In this document: positions 25,188-33,600 of the stretch, piece after piece
How the letters are laid out: each line of letters begins with the position of its first letter
Numbering within the stretch: the stretch's first letter is position 1
Assembly: GCA_052108535.1 (NCBI GenBank)
Contig: JBQDZM010000007.1
Coordinates: forward strand, 23,701-87,700
Direction of reading: 5' to 3'
Length of the DNA: 64,000 nt
From: Galactobacter sp052108535
GTDB taxonomy: Bacteria > Actinomycetota > Actinomycetes > Actinomycetales > Micrococcaceae
The notes under the pieces: generated by a model
Told to the model about the DNA's origin: nothing
The model's database searches: none
The model's input: only the letters and a program-made list of their open reading frames with translations
Position numbers and translations under genes: made by a program

Positions 25188-25238
25188 GTGAATCGTTCAC
25201 TGGTGTTCGCTGTGCGAACGTATGTTCGCATCATGAAC
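25188..25238. promoter_or_regulatory. Triple palindrome, probable IclR operators of pcaF
   Basis: Three short palindromes lie in the divergent gap: GTGAA-TCG-TTCAC (25188-25200), GTTCGC-TGT-GCGAAC (25205-25219) and GTTCGCATCATGAAC (25224-25238). The last two are spaced 19 bp centre to centre. IclR-family sites (PobR, PcaU) are of this GTTCG type and length. They could control pcaFIJ-R and the divergent gene at 25374. Confidence 0.65.
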
Positions 25239-25373
25239 ATTCTTACCGATTGCTTCTCCGGGCGCAAGAGATACTCCGCTTCTCAACGATTCCCCCCACA
25301 GGGTCCGCATGACGACGCCGGGTGCGCTGCTGAGGTACGGTCATTGCGGACACATATCGAAGAGGATGTACCC

Positions 25374-26441
25374 GTGAATCCGCACCTCGCTGTCGAGATC
25401 CATGCAGGGCTCGGCATCATCACCCTCAACCGCCCCGAGAAGATCAACGCTCTGACACCAGGCATGGTCTCCGAACTCGGTGCGACCCTGCGCGCCTGGC
25501 GCTACCACCCCGAGGTGCACGCAGTGGTGCTCCGGGGTGCGGGAGAACGAGGCTTCAGTGCGGGAGGCGATCTCACCGACTTCCACCAGGCCCAATCGGG
25601 TGGGGACCAAGGTGGCTTCCTGGACATCCTGGTGGATCAGTTCGAGCTCGCCGCCTTGGTCGGCACGTACCCCAAACCGCTCATGGCGATCATGTCCGGA
25701 TTGACCCTGGGCGCGGGCCTCGGTATCGCTGGAGTGGCCTCCATCCGCGTGGTCACGCCGGACGCCAGACTTGGTATGCCTGAGACCCGGATCGGCTACT
25801 CCCCGGACGCCGGCGGATCGCTGCTGTTGGGGCGCGCCCCCGGCCGCCTGGGAGAGCACCTGGCAGCCACCGGAGACACCGTCGGTGCGGGCGACGCGGT
25901 CGAGGCGGGTCTCGCCGATTTCTGTGTGGCGGCAGAAACCCTCGAGGACCTGATCTCCTCCTTCGCGGACCTGGCCGCCCTGCGTGCCGGTGAGATCGCC
26001 ATCGGGCTGGAGGTCATGCACGGCACCCGCCCGCCCGCGCCCGTAGTGAGCAGGGAACGAGCCTGGATGGACCATTGCTACGCGGCAGAGGATCTGCCGG
26101 GCATCCTCACGGAACTGGAATCGTCGCCTTGGCCCGCCGCCCGTGCCGCGGCGGAGCGCATCCGACGCAATTCACCGCTCGCCGTGGCCACCGCGTTGGA
26201 GGTGGTGCGCGCCGCCCGCGACGAGGACGAACTACGTGGTTGCCTGGAACGCGAGCACCGCGCCGCAGCCTTCCTCATGGACCACCCCGATGTGGCCGAG
26301 GGCATCCGGGCCCGCATCGTGGACAAGGACGATGCCCCTCGCTGGGTTCCCGCCTCCCCTGAGGACGTGAACCGCGACCTCATTATCGATGCCTTGTATG
26401 CCGAGGAGGACGACGCCCATGGCGAACTCGACCTCGGGTGA
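25374..26441 (+). CDS. 3-hydroxyisobutyryl-CoA hydrolase-like protein (crotonase superfamily)
   Basis: This is a 355-aa crotonase-fold protein. It is longer than enoyl-CoA hydratase and has the C-terminal region of the 3-hydroxyisobutyryl-CoA hydrolase group. The motif GMPETRIGYSPDAGGS holds Glu 137 and Asp 145, the positions used in the hydrolase. GTLGAGLGIAG-like residues 108-120 form the oxyanion site. GTG 25374 has a GAGGAT site. The frame extends upstream to 24090, but that part is antisense to pcaF. It overlaps the next IclR gene by 23 nt. In this setting it may act on an acyl-CoA from a linked catabolic route; the exact substrate is unknown. Confidence 0.78.
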   Translation: MNPHLAVEIHAGLGIITLNRPEKINALTPGMVSELGATLRAWRYHPEVHAVVLRGAGERGFSAGGDLTDFHQAQSGGDQGGFLDILVDQFELAALVGTYPKPLMAIMSGLTLGAGLGIAGVASIRVVTPDARLGMPETRIGYSPDAGGSLLLGRAPGRLGEHLAATGDTVGAGDAVEAGLADFCVAAETLEDLISSFADLAALRAGEIAIGLEVMHGTRPPAPVVSRERAWMDHCYAAEDLPGILTELESSPWPAARAAAERIRRNSPLAVATALEVVRAARDEDELRGCLEREHRAAAFLMDHPDVAEGIRARIVDKDDAPRWVPASPEDVNRDLIIDALYAEEDDAHGELDLG

Positions 26442-27159
26442 TGCCCTCCTGGACCGGGCCGTGCGGGTCTTGCGCTGTTTCGACGCGAACCACCCGCACC
26501 TCTCGGTGTCGCAGATCGCGGACCGGGCGGGACTCCCCCGCACCACGTCGTATCGGCTCGTGGCCCAGATGACGGACCTCGGCTTGCTCTCCCACCGGCC
26601 GGACGGGACCTTCCGCCTAGGCCTCATGCTCTGGGAACTCGTCACGGCGTCGTCTGACACCCAAGACCTGGCCACCGTGGCGCTGCCGTACATGGAGGAT
26701 GTGAACCAGGTGGTGCGTCACTCCGTCCAGTTCTCCATCCTTGACCAGGGCGACGTGCTAGTCCTTGAGCGTCTCTCCCGTCCCGGGCATGCCATCAATC
26801 AGGCTCGTAGGGCCTCCCGCATGCCGGTCCACCTGACCTCCATGGGCATGGTGCTGCTGGCGCACTCTGCGACCCCGGTCCTGGATTCCTACCTGCGCAA
26901 GCACGGCCCGGAGGTCCGCCAACGCCACCCCAATCTGGTCAGCGAACTGGACCATATCCGTCGCACCGGTTTTGCGACATTCGATGGGTTCATAGACGAT
27001 GCCACCACCGGCATCTCGGTCCCCGTGTTGGACGCTCGGGGCAGTGCGATCGCCGCACTGGGTGTGGTGGTCCCGACGGGGTATGACGCCACGAACTCAG
27101 CCGTGATGAGTTTGCGGACCGCCGCCCGCGGCATCTCCCGAACGCTCGCCTCGCGCTGA
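26419..27159 (+). CDS. IclR-family transcriptional regulator (second copy)
   Basis: This 246-aa IclR protein is distinct from pcaR. The winged helix is in residues about 6-65 (LDRAVRVLRCFDANHPHLSV, SQIADRAGLPRTTSYRLVAQ). It sits between the hydrolase-like gene, which it overlaps by 23 nt, and the proline racemase-like gene, 17 nt downstream. GAGGAGGA is the ribosome-binding site. It probably controls its own three-gene unit rather than the pca genes; that is inferred from the layout. Confidence 0.85.
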   Translation: MANSTSGDALLDRAVRVLRCFDANHPHLSVSQIADRAGLPRTTSYRLVAQMTDLGLLSHRPDGTFRLGLMLWELVTASSDTQDLATVALPYMEDVNQVVRHSVQFSILDQGDVLVLERLSRPGHAINQARRASRMPVHLTSMGMVLLAHSATPVLDSYLRKHGPEVRQRHPNLVSELDHIRRTGFATFDGFIDDATTGISVPVLDARGSAIAALGVVVPTGYDATNSAVMSLRTAARGISRTLASR

Positions 27160-27176
27160 AGTCTGAGAGGACCCGC

Positions 27177-28175
27177 GTGCGCATCGACCGGCTGATCCAC
27201 ACCGTGGAGACCCACGTTGCGGGTCTTGGCGTGCGAGTGGTCACCGGCGGGGTTCCCAGCTTCCCTGGGAAGACCATGGCGCAACGCCGCACATGGTTCC
27301 AGGAGAACCGTGACGACCTGCGCACTTTTCTGCTGCGAGAGCCGCGTGGCCATGACGCGCTCTCCGGCGCCATCCTGCAACCGCCCACCCACGCGGAGGC
27401 CGACTGGGGCGTGTTGTTCATCGAGGTGACTGGCGTGCTGCCCATGTGCGGGGCGGGCACCATGGGCGTGGCGACGGCCCTGGTGGAGGCGGGCATGGTG
27501 ACGGTGTCGGAGCCCGTCACCATGGTCAGATTGGACACTCCGATCGGCCTGATCCGCGCCGAGGTCGCGGTCTGGGACGGGAAGGCGGAGTCGGTCACGA
27601 TCACCAATGTGGCCTCCTACGTGCATGCCCTGGAGCAAAGCGTCGACGTGCCCGGATGGGGCCGGGTGGTGTACGACATGGCCTTTGGCGGCAACTTCTA
27701 CGCCTTCGCCGACGCTGCCAAGCTGGGCCTGTCGCTTGACCCTGGCAGCGTCACCGACCTCCGCGCAACGGGCACCGCCATCATGAAGGCCATCAACTCC
27801 ACCTCCCGACCCACGCATCCCGCGACCGGGTATTCGGGCTGCGAGCACGTCGTGTTCCTGGCTCCGGGATCCGACGCAACCCACGCACGACACGCCCTCA
27901 TCAACCACCCCGGCTGGCTGGACCGCTCTCCCGGCGGCACCGGGACCAGCGCGCTCATGGCCGTGCACCACGCCCGTGGCGATTTACCGCTGCACACGGA
28001 TTTCGTCAACGAGTCCTTCATCGGCTCCACCTTCACTGGTCGCCTCGTGGGCACGGAGGACGTCGGCGGCCGGGAGGCGGTGATCCCGGCCGTGACGGGG
28101 AGCGCGTGGATCACCGGGACCGCGCAGTACCTGCTGGATCCCACGGACCCGTTCCCGGTCGGGTTCGCGTTGTGA
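27177..28175 (+). CDS. Proline racemase/hydroxyproline epimerase family protein with altered second active-site residue
   Basis: This is a 332-aa diaminopimelate-epimerase-fold protein with the two family sites. The first, LPMCGAGTMG, holds Cys 91 but has Ala where the usual MCGHG has His. The second, DRSPGGTGTSA, has Gly 253 where racemases have Cys. Trans-3-hydroxyproline dehydratases also have a non-Cys residue here (Thr), so a dehydratase-like or other lyase activity is more likely than racemisation. GTG 27177 has GAGAGGA upstream. It is the last gene of the unit 25374-28175, after two hairpin-free overlaps. Confidence 0.8.
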   Translation: MRIDRLIHTVETHVAGLGVRVVTGGVPSFPGKTMAQRRTWFQENRDDLRTFLLREPRGHDALSGAILQPPTHAEADWGVLFIEVTGVLPMCGAGTMGVATALVEAGMVTVSEPVTMVRLDTPIGLIRAEVAVWDGKAESVTITNVASYVHALEQSVDVPGWGRVVYDMAFGGNFYAFADAAKLGLSLDPGSVTDLRATGTAIMKAINSTSRPTHPATGYSGCEHVVFLAPGSDATHARHALINHPGWLDRSPGGTGTSALMAVHHARGDLPLHTDFVNESFIGSTFTGRLVGTEDVGGREAVIPAVTGSAWITGTAQYLLDPTDPFPVGFAL

Positions 28176-28247
28176 GGCGCGCGTAGCGCGCCCGTTCCAG
28201 GCAAGGTGCCCGACGATCGGGTGCCGGCTACCGTCGTCGGGCACCTT
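28176..28247 (+). terminator. Tandem hairpins after the proline racemase-like gene
   Basis: A GC-only hairpin, GGCGCGC-GTA-GCGCGCC (28176-28192), follows the stop. A second hairpin with arms 28203-28216 and 28234-28247 (14 bp, perfect) comes next. They separate this unit from the pobA operon. Confidence 0.65.
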
Positions 28248-28326
28248 CTACCGAATCCACACCGACACGTCCGATGAATGGGATTGAGGTCGCGCGAGAC
28301 CACCCCCAGGCGTCACACTGAACAGA

Positions 28327-28360
28327 GTTCGTCGAAAACCCTTGAAAAGTTCAACGAATC
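28327..28360. promoter_or_regulatory. Candidate IclR (PobR/PcaR) sites upstream of pobA
   Basis: GTTCGTCGAAAAC (28327-28339) and GTTCAACGAATC (28349-28360) lie 22 bp apart, about 62-95 nt before pobA. They share GTTC half-sites and a CGAA core with the palindromes near pcaF. The match is partial. Confidence 0.4.
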
Positions 28361-28421
28361 ACGCACCCGCCCCCGGCCTTTGACCCCCGGGAGCCTCAGC
28401 AGTTCAGCGAAGGAGCTCAAC

Positions 28422-29621
28422 GTGGCCCAGGACCCTACGCCCATTTCGACCCAAGTCGGCATCATCGGCGGCGGCCCCGCAGGCCTGATGCTCTCCCATC
28501 TGCTGGCCAAGGCCGGAATCGACAACGTCGTAGTGGAATCCCGTGACGTTGAGACCATCCACAACACCCACCGCGCCGGCATCCTTGAGGCCGGCTCCGT
28601 GGCCATGCTGACCGACACCGGAGTGGACGGGCGCATCAACGAACTCGGCGACGAGCACGCCGGTATCGACCTCCGCTTCGGCGGCGAGTCCCACCCGCTG
28701 GACTTCCGCGATCTCGTGGACGCCACCGTGAACCTCTACGCCCAGAACGAGGTCTTCCTGGACCTCTCCAACGCCCGCAAGCGTGACGGCGGTCAGGTCT
28801 ACTACTCCTCCGAGGTCACCGAACTGCTGGACGTGAAGACCGACCGCCCCGGCTTCCGCTTCACCGACGCAGACGGCAACCAGCACGAGGTCCGCGCCGA
28901 CCTGCTGGTGGGCGCAGACGGCTCACGCTCCTTCTGCCGCCGCTGGATTCCCGAGGCAGAGCGCGAGAACTTCACCCACGAGTACCCCTTCGCCTGGTTC
29001 GGGATCCTCTGCGAGGCCCCCAAGTCCGCGCCCGAACTGATCTACGCCCGCTCCGATCACGGCTTCGCGCTGATCTCCCAGCGCTCCGAGACCGTGCAGC
29101 GCATGTACTTCCAGTGCGACCCGAACGAGAACGTGGATGACTGGAGCGAGGACCGCATCTGGGCCGAGCTGCAGAAGCGCGTGGACGGACCGGACGGACT
29201 GCAGCTGAAGACCGGCCCCATCTTCGACAAGTCGGTGCTGGCCTTCCGCTCCTTCGTCCGCCAGCCCCTGCGCCACGGCAACCTGTTCCTGGCTGGCGAC
29301 GCCGGGCACACCGTGCCGCCCACTGGCGCCAAGGGCCTCAACCTGGCCTTCGCCGACGTCAAGGTCCTCTTCGAGGCCATCGATTCCTTCTACTCCACCA
29401 AGTCCACGGCGCTGCTGGACGGCTACTCCGACACCGCCCTGAGCCGCGTCTGGAAGGCCCAGCACTTCTCCTACTGGATGACCTCCATGCTGCACTCGGT
29501 CCCCGGTCGCAGCAATTTCGAGAACGCCCGCACCCTCGGCGAGCTCGATTCCGTGGTCTCCTCCCGCTTTGGCCAGCAGTACCTGGCCGAGGCCTACACG
29601 GGATGGCCCCACGGGATCTGA
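28422..29621 (+). CDS. pobA: 4-hydroxybenzoate 3-monooxygenase
   Basis: This is a 399-aa FAD monooxygenase, close to the usual 394 aa. It converts 4-hydroxybenzoate to protocatechuate with NAD(P)H and O2. The Rossmann motif is VGIIGGGPAGLM. LLVGADGSRSFCR is the DG motif, and LFLAGDAGHTVPPTGAKGLN is the GD/FAD-ribityl motif with the PTGAKGLN typical of PobA. GTG 28422 has AAGGAG 6 nt upstream. The frame is open upstream to 28278, but the residues there are not like the family. It heads the pobA-pcaHGBDC cluster. Confidence 0.93.
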   Translation: MAQDPTPISTQVGIIGGGPAGLMLSHLLAKAGIDNVVVESRDVETIHNTHRAGILEAGSVAMLTDTGVDGRINELGDEHAGIDLRFGGESHPLDFRDLVDATVNLYAQNEVFLDLSNARKRDGGQVYYSSEVTELLDVKTDRPGFRFTDADGNQHEVRADLLVGADGSRSFCRRWIPEAERENFTHEYPFAWFGILCEAPKSAPELIYARSDHGFALISQRSETVQRMYFQCDPNENVDDWSEDRIWAELQKRVDGPDGLQLKTGPIFDKSVLAFRSFVRQPLRHGNLFLAGDAGHTVPPTGAKGLNLAFADVKVLFEAIDSFYSTKSTALLDGYSDTALSRVWKAQHFSYWMTSMLHSVPGRSNFENARTLGELDSVVSSRFGQQYLAEAYTGWPHGI

Positions 29622-29683
29622 TCCCCCAGAACACCGACACCCACCACGCACACCCACAAGCAGAAGTAAGGACAGACGAGCTC

Positions 29684-30481
29684 ATGAGCAATCCGAAGCT
29701 TGATCCGCTGGCCACTGCGGACACCCAGGAACAGATCAACGACGAGATGGGCGCACTCCACTCCGCTTACGAGGCCTCCAAGGCCGCAGGCGAACCCGAG
29801 GAGACGCAGCCGCGCATCGACTTTGCGCCCTACCGCTCCTCCCTGCTGCGCCACCCCACCAAGAACCTGTGGCACACCGACCCGGAAACCATCGAGCTCT
29901 ACTCCCCCGCCTTCGGCGAGCGTGACGTGCACGTGCTGGAGTCGGACCTGACCATCCAGGCCGGCGGCGAGCCCATCGGTGAGCGCATCGTGGTCTCCGG
30001 ACGCGTGCTGGACGGCGACGGTCACCCGGTGCGCGGTCAGCTGCTGGAAATCTGGCAGGCCAACGCGGCCGGCCGGTACAACCACAAGCGCGACCAGCAC
30101 CCCGCGCCCCTTGACCCGAACTTCACGGGTGTGGGCCGCACCATCACGGGCGCCAACGGCGAGTACTCCTTCACCACCATCAAGCCCGCCCCCTACCCGT
30201 GGAAGAACCACCACAACGCCTGGCGGCCGGCCCACATCCACTTCTCGCTGTTCGGCACGGACTTCACGCAGCGCATGATCACCCAGATGTACTTCCCGGG
30301 CGACCCGCTGTTCCCGCTGGACCCGATCTACCAGTCCATCACCGATCAGAAGGCTCGCGATCGCCTGATCGCCACCTACGATCACTCCATCACCTCACAC
30401 GAGTGGAACACGGGTTACAACTGGGACATCGTCCTGACCGGTTCCAACCGCACCTGGACCGAAGCGGAGGACAACCGATGA
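29684..30481 (+). CDS. pcaH: Protocatechuate 3,4-dioxygenase beta subunit
   Basis: This 265-aa subunit holds the non-haem Fe(III) site. RPAHIHFSLFG contains the two His ligands, and Tyr ligands are expected in the GRYNHKRDQ and YPWKNHH regions. It performs intradiol ring cleavage of protocatechuate to 3-carboxy-cis,cis-muconate, together with PcaG. ATG 29684 has AAGGA 11 nt upstream; the frame upstream to 29603 is not conserved-looking. The stop overlaps pcaG (ATGA). Confidence 0.95.
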   Translation: MSNPKLDPLATADTQEQINDEMGALHSAYEASKAAGEPEETQPRIDFAPYRSSLLRHPTKNLWHTDPETIELYSPAFGERDVHVLESDLTIQAGGEPIGERIVVSGRVLDGDGHPVRGQLLEIWQANAAGRYNHKRDQHPAPLDPNFTGVGRTITGANGEYSFTTIKPAPYPWKNHHNAWRPAHIHFSLFGTDFTQRMITQMYFPGDPLFPLDPIYQSITDQKARDRLIATYDHSITSHEWNTGYNWDIVLTGSNRTWTEAEDNR

Positions 30482-31077
30482 GCAACGCACCCGAACTCAA
30501 GCTGACGCCGACCCCGGGCCAGACCGTCGGGCCGTTCTACGGCTTCGCCCTTCCCTTCGAGGACGGCGAGAAGCTCGTGGACCAGTCCTACCCGGGTGCT
30601 GTGCGACTGCACGGCACCGTGTATGACGGCAACGGCACCTACGTTCCCGACTCCATGCTGGAGATCTGGCAGGCGGACGAGAACGGTCAGATCGCTGCCG
30701 AACCCGGATCCCTGCACCGCGACGGCTACACCTTCACCGGGTGGGGCCGCATCGCCGTGGACAACGTTGGCCGCTTCAGCTTCACGACCGTGAACCCGGG
30801 CCCCACCGAGCCCGGCACCGCTCCCTTCATCCAGATGGTGGTGTTCGCACGCGGCCTTCTGAACCGCCTGTTCACCCGCATCTACCTGCCGGATGACCAG
30901 GAGGCCCTGGCCAATGACCCGCTGCTGTCCTCCCTCCCTGAGGACCGCCGCCAGACGTTGATCGCTGAGCGTCTCGAAGACGGTTCGCTCAAGTTCGACA
31001 TCCACCTGCAGGGCGAGGGCGAGACGGTCTTCCTGGCCTACCCCCGCAACGGCGAGGCACACCCCGGCAACGACTGA
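30478..31077 (+). CDS. pcaG: Protocatechuate 3,4-dioxygenase alpha subunit
   Basis: This 199-aa subunit has the family start TPTPGQTVGPFYGFALPFE and the intradiol-dioxygenase core MLEIWQADENGQ. The alpha chain lacks the iron ligands and completes the active-site wall. It starts with the ATG of an ATGA overlap with pcaH, so the two subunits are coupled 1:1. A large stem-loop follows before pcaB. Confidence 0.95.
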   Translation: MSNAPELKLTPTPGQTVGPFYGFALPFEDGEKLVDQSYPGAVRLHGTVYDGNGTYVPDSMLEIWQADENGQIAAEPGSLHRDGYTFTGWGRIAVDNVGRFSFTTVNPGPTEPGTAPFIQMVVFARGLLNRLFTRIYLPDDQEALANDPLLSSLPEDRRQTLIAERLEDGSLKFDIHLQGEGETVFLAYPRNGEAHPGND

Positions 31078-31099
31078 GGTGACCCGCCCATAAGAGCCA

Positions 31100-31171
31100 G
31101 CGTCCCCATCGTCTTAACCAGGCACCGACTCGCACCCCCTTTCCAGGTGCCCGGTGAGACGGTGGGGACGC
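31100..31171 (+). terminator. Large stem-loop between pcaG and pcaB
   Basis: Outer arms 31100-31114 and 31157-31171 pair over 15 positions with one wobble. Inner GGCACC/GGTGCC can pair as well, and AATTCTTTG follows. It may terminate part of the transcripts after pcaG, giving more dioxygenase than downstream enzymes. Confidence 0.6.
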
Positions 31172-31241
31172 AATTCTTTGCCCGGCGCGATACCTGGCTA
31201 CCCTGTATCCACCGGTCGTCTCGAAGGAAGGTACCTCCAGC

Positions 31242-32705
31242 ATGGAAACCGTCGGATCAGCACCGAGCGGAAGCGCCGATCTCGGCCTGCTCTCCCCCGT
31301 ATGGGCCGCCACGGCCTCAGCCGAAACAACGTCGGATGCCTCGGTGGTGCAGGCGCTGCTGGACGTCGAGGCGGCCTGGGTCGCGGTGCAGGCCTCGGTG
31401 ACGGAGCACGCGACGCTGGACATGGAACTGGCCACGGTGGCGCAGGCGGAGAGCGCCGCGCAGGCTGCCGTTGCCGCCGACTACGACTTGTTCTCCCTCG
31501 CACAGCGCACGCCGGACGGCGGCAATGTGCTGATCCCTCTTCTCAAGGACTACCGTGCGCGGGTCGCGGCCGCGCACGGTGAACCCGTGACCGCTGTGCA
31601 CCGCGGGGCCACGAGCCAGGACGTGATCGACACCGGGCTGGCCCTGGTGCTGCGGCGCGCCGGTGAGACCCTGCTCGCGGACCTGGAGGCCGCGGCGGAC
31701 GCCTTGTCCGCGCTGGCGGCCAAGCACCGTGACGATGTCGCGATCGCGCGGTCCCTGACCCAGCACGCGCTGCCGATCACCGTGGGTCATCGTGTGGCCC
31801 GTTGGGTGGGCGGCATCGACGCGGCCCGCGTGCGGCTGAGCCAGGCGCTGGCCGCGCTGCCGGTGCAGTGGGGCGGCGCCGCGGGGACGCTGGCGTCGCT
31901 CGTGGACACTCTGGACCGCGGTGGCGTACCGCAGCCGGTGGAGGCCTCCTTGGCGCTGCGCGATGCCCTGGCCACCCACCTCGGTCTGCGCACCGCGGAT
32001 TCCTGGCACACCCAACGCTCGTTCTTCCTCGCCGTGGGGTCCGCGCTGACCCTCGCCGTGGAGGAGGCGGGCAAGATCGCCTCCGACATCCTGGTCCTGG
32101 CCCGGCCCGAGGTCGGCGAAGTCGCCGAACCGCAGAAGCCCGGCAAGGGCGGTTCCTCGGCCATGCCGCACAAACGCAATCCCGTGCTGGCCGTGGCAAT
32201 CAAGGAGGCCGCGCTGGAGGCGCCCGGTCACGTCTCCACGTTGTTCCTCGCCGCCGGTCTGGCGGTGGATGAAAGGCCCGACGGCGCGTGGCACGCAGAG
32301 TGGCCCGCGTTGCGGTCTCTGGCGCGGCTGGCGGGCGGCTCCGCCGCCCGGCTGCGCACGTTGGCCGAGGGGTTGCAGGTGTTCCCCGAACGAGCCCGCG
32401 AGAACGTGGGTCTTTTTGGGGACTTGGTGCTCTCCGAACGACTGGCGGCGCGTTTGTCCCCACTGCTGCCCGGCGGCAAGGCAGATCTGGAGGCCATGAC
32501 CGCCCAGGCCATCGACACCGGCCTGACGCTGGGGTCCTTGGTTCGGTCCGCCGTGTCTGCGTCCGCCGTGTCGGATGAGGAACTGGCTGAACTCCTGGAT
32601 CCTTCTGGCTACCTCGGTGTGGCCGGCGCCGAGGTGGACCGGGCCGTGGCCAGACACCAGGACCTGGTCCTCACCCACCTGCCCACGCCACAGCCGCTGA
32701 CCTGA
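31242..32705 (+). CDS. pcaB: 3-carboxy-cis,cis-muconate cycloisomerase
   Basis: This is a 487-aa fumarase/adenylosuccinate-lyase superfamily protein. It has the signature KGGSSAMPHKRNPV and the TSQDVIDTG region with the catalytic residues. It converts carboxymuconate to gamma-carboxymuconolactone. GAAGGAAGG lies about 10 nt before ATG 31242. Its length is a little above the usual 450, owing to C-terminal residues rich in Ala/Val/Glu. Confidence 0.93.
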   Translation: METVGSAPSGSADLGLLSPVWAATASAETTSDASVVQALLDVEAAWVAVQASVTEHATLDMELATVAQAESAAQAAVAADYDLFSLAQRTPDGGNVLIPLLKDYRARVAAAHGEPVTAVHRGATSQDVIDTGLALVLRRAGETLLADLEAAADALSALAAKHRDDVAIARSLTQHALPITVGHRVARWVGGIDAARVRLSQALAALPVQWGGAAGTLASLVDTLDRGGVPQPVEASLALRDALATHLGLRTADSWHTQRSFFLAVGSALTLAVEEAGKIASDILVLARPEVGEVAEPQKPGKGGSSAMPHKRNPVLAVAIKEAALEAPGHVSTLFLAAGLAVDERPDGAWHAEWPALRSLARLAGGSAARLRTLAEGLQVFPERARENVGLFGDLVLSERLAARLSPLLPGGKADLEAMTAQAIDTGLTLGSLVRSAVSASAVSDEELAELLDPSGYLGVAGAEVDRAVARHQDLVLTHLPTPQPLT

Positions 32706-32757
32706 ACCCATCCCCTACGTCTGAACGTTCTCTCCTCGAAAGAAGCTCACACCCGCC

Positions 32758-33597
32758 ATGACACCCGAATTGACCACAGTCCTGCTCACCGCCCGCACCG
32801 ATGGCTCTGCTCCGGACCCCACCCTCCCCGTGCTGGTGGTTGGGCCCTCCCTCGGCACGTCCGTGGTGTCCCTTTGGGGTCCAGCCGTGACGGCGCTGGC
32901 ACCGCACTTCACGGTGATCGGTTGGGAGCTGCCAGGACACGGTGAGGGAACCCCGCTGCCGGAGGATTCCGAGGGCTTCAGCATGGAGGAACTGGCCCAG
33001 GCCGTGGTGAACACCTTGGAGGGACAGAAGTCGCAGCATGGCATCCCGTCCGACGTGCCGTTCTACTACGCGGGCGTCTCCATCGCAGGGGCCGTAGCCC
33101 TACAGATCGGGCTGGACAACCCGTCCGAGTTCGCAGGCTTGGCCTCCATCTGTTCCGCGGCGAAGATCGGCACCGAGGAGGGCTGGAAGGAACGCGCCGA
33201 ACTGGTCGCAAAGGCGGGCACCCCCACCCAGGTGATCGGCTCAGCCCAGCGGTGGTTCGGCCCCGGATTCATCGAGAAGAACGCCTTTGTGTCCACCGAT
33301 CTGCTGCACAACCTGCAGGAGGCGGACCGCTTCTCCTACGCCTTCGCCTGTGGCGCGCTGGCCGGGTTCGACGTGCGTACGCGGCTGGAGTCCATCTCCA
33401 CGCCGGTGCTGGCCCTGAACGGCGCGGAGGATCAGGTGTGCTCGGCCGAGGATGCCTCCTTCACCGCGGATCACGTGGCCAACGGCTCCGCCGTGATGCT
33501 GCCCGGCGTGGGTCACCTGGCCCCCGCCGAGGACCCGTCCGCCACCGCAGCCGCACTGGTGGACTTCTTCCTTGACCCTACTTCCCAGGAGGCCTGA
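32758..33597 (+). CDS. pcaD: 3-oxoadipate enol-lactonase
   Basis: This is a 279-aa alpha/beta hydrolase. The nucleophile Ser 108 is in AGVSIAG, the acid follows in NGAEDQV, and the His is in LPGVGHLAPAE. WELPGHGEG is the oxyanion neighbourhood. It hydrolyses the enol-lactone to beta-ketoadipate. It begins 52 nt after pcaB and ends 3 nt before pcaC. PcaD and PcaC are separate here rather than fused as PcaL. Confidence 0.92.
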   Translation: MTPELTTVLLTARTDGSAPDPTLPVLVVGPSLGTSVVSLWGPAVTALAPHFTVIGWELPGHGEGTPLPEDSEGFSMEELAQAVVNTLEGQKSQHGIPSDVPFYYAGVSIAGAVALQIGLDNPSEFAGLASICSAAKIGTEEGWKERAELVAKAGTPTQVIGSAQRWFGPGFIEKNAFVSTDLLHNLQEADRFSYAFACGALAGFDVRTRLESISTPVLALNGAEDQVCSAEDASFTADHVANGSAVMLPGVGHLAPAEDPSATAAALVDFFLDPTSQEA

Positions 33598-33600
33598 ACC

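Noticed and set aside
24090..25373. Upstream extension of the hydrolase-like gene in the same frame
   Set aside because: It lies entirely antisense to pcaF and the promoter region, has no motif, and the GTG at 25374 has a ribosome-binding site and the correct family start.
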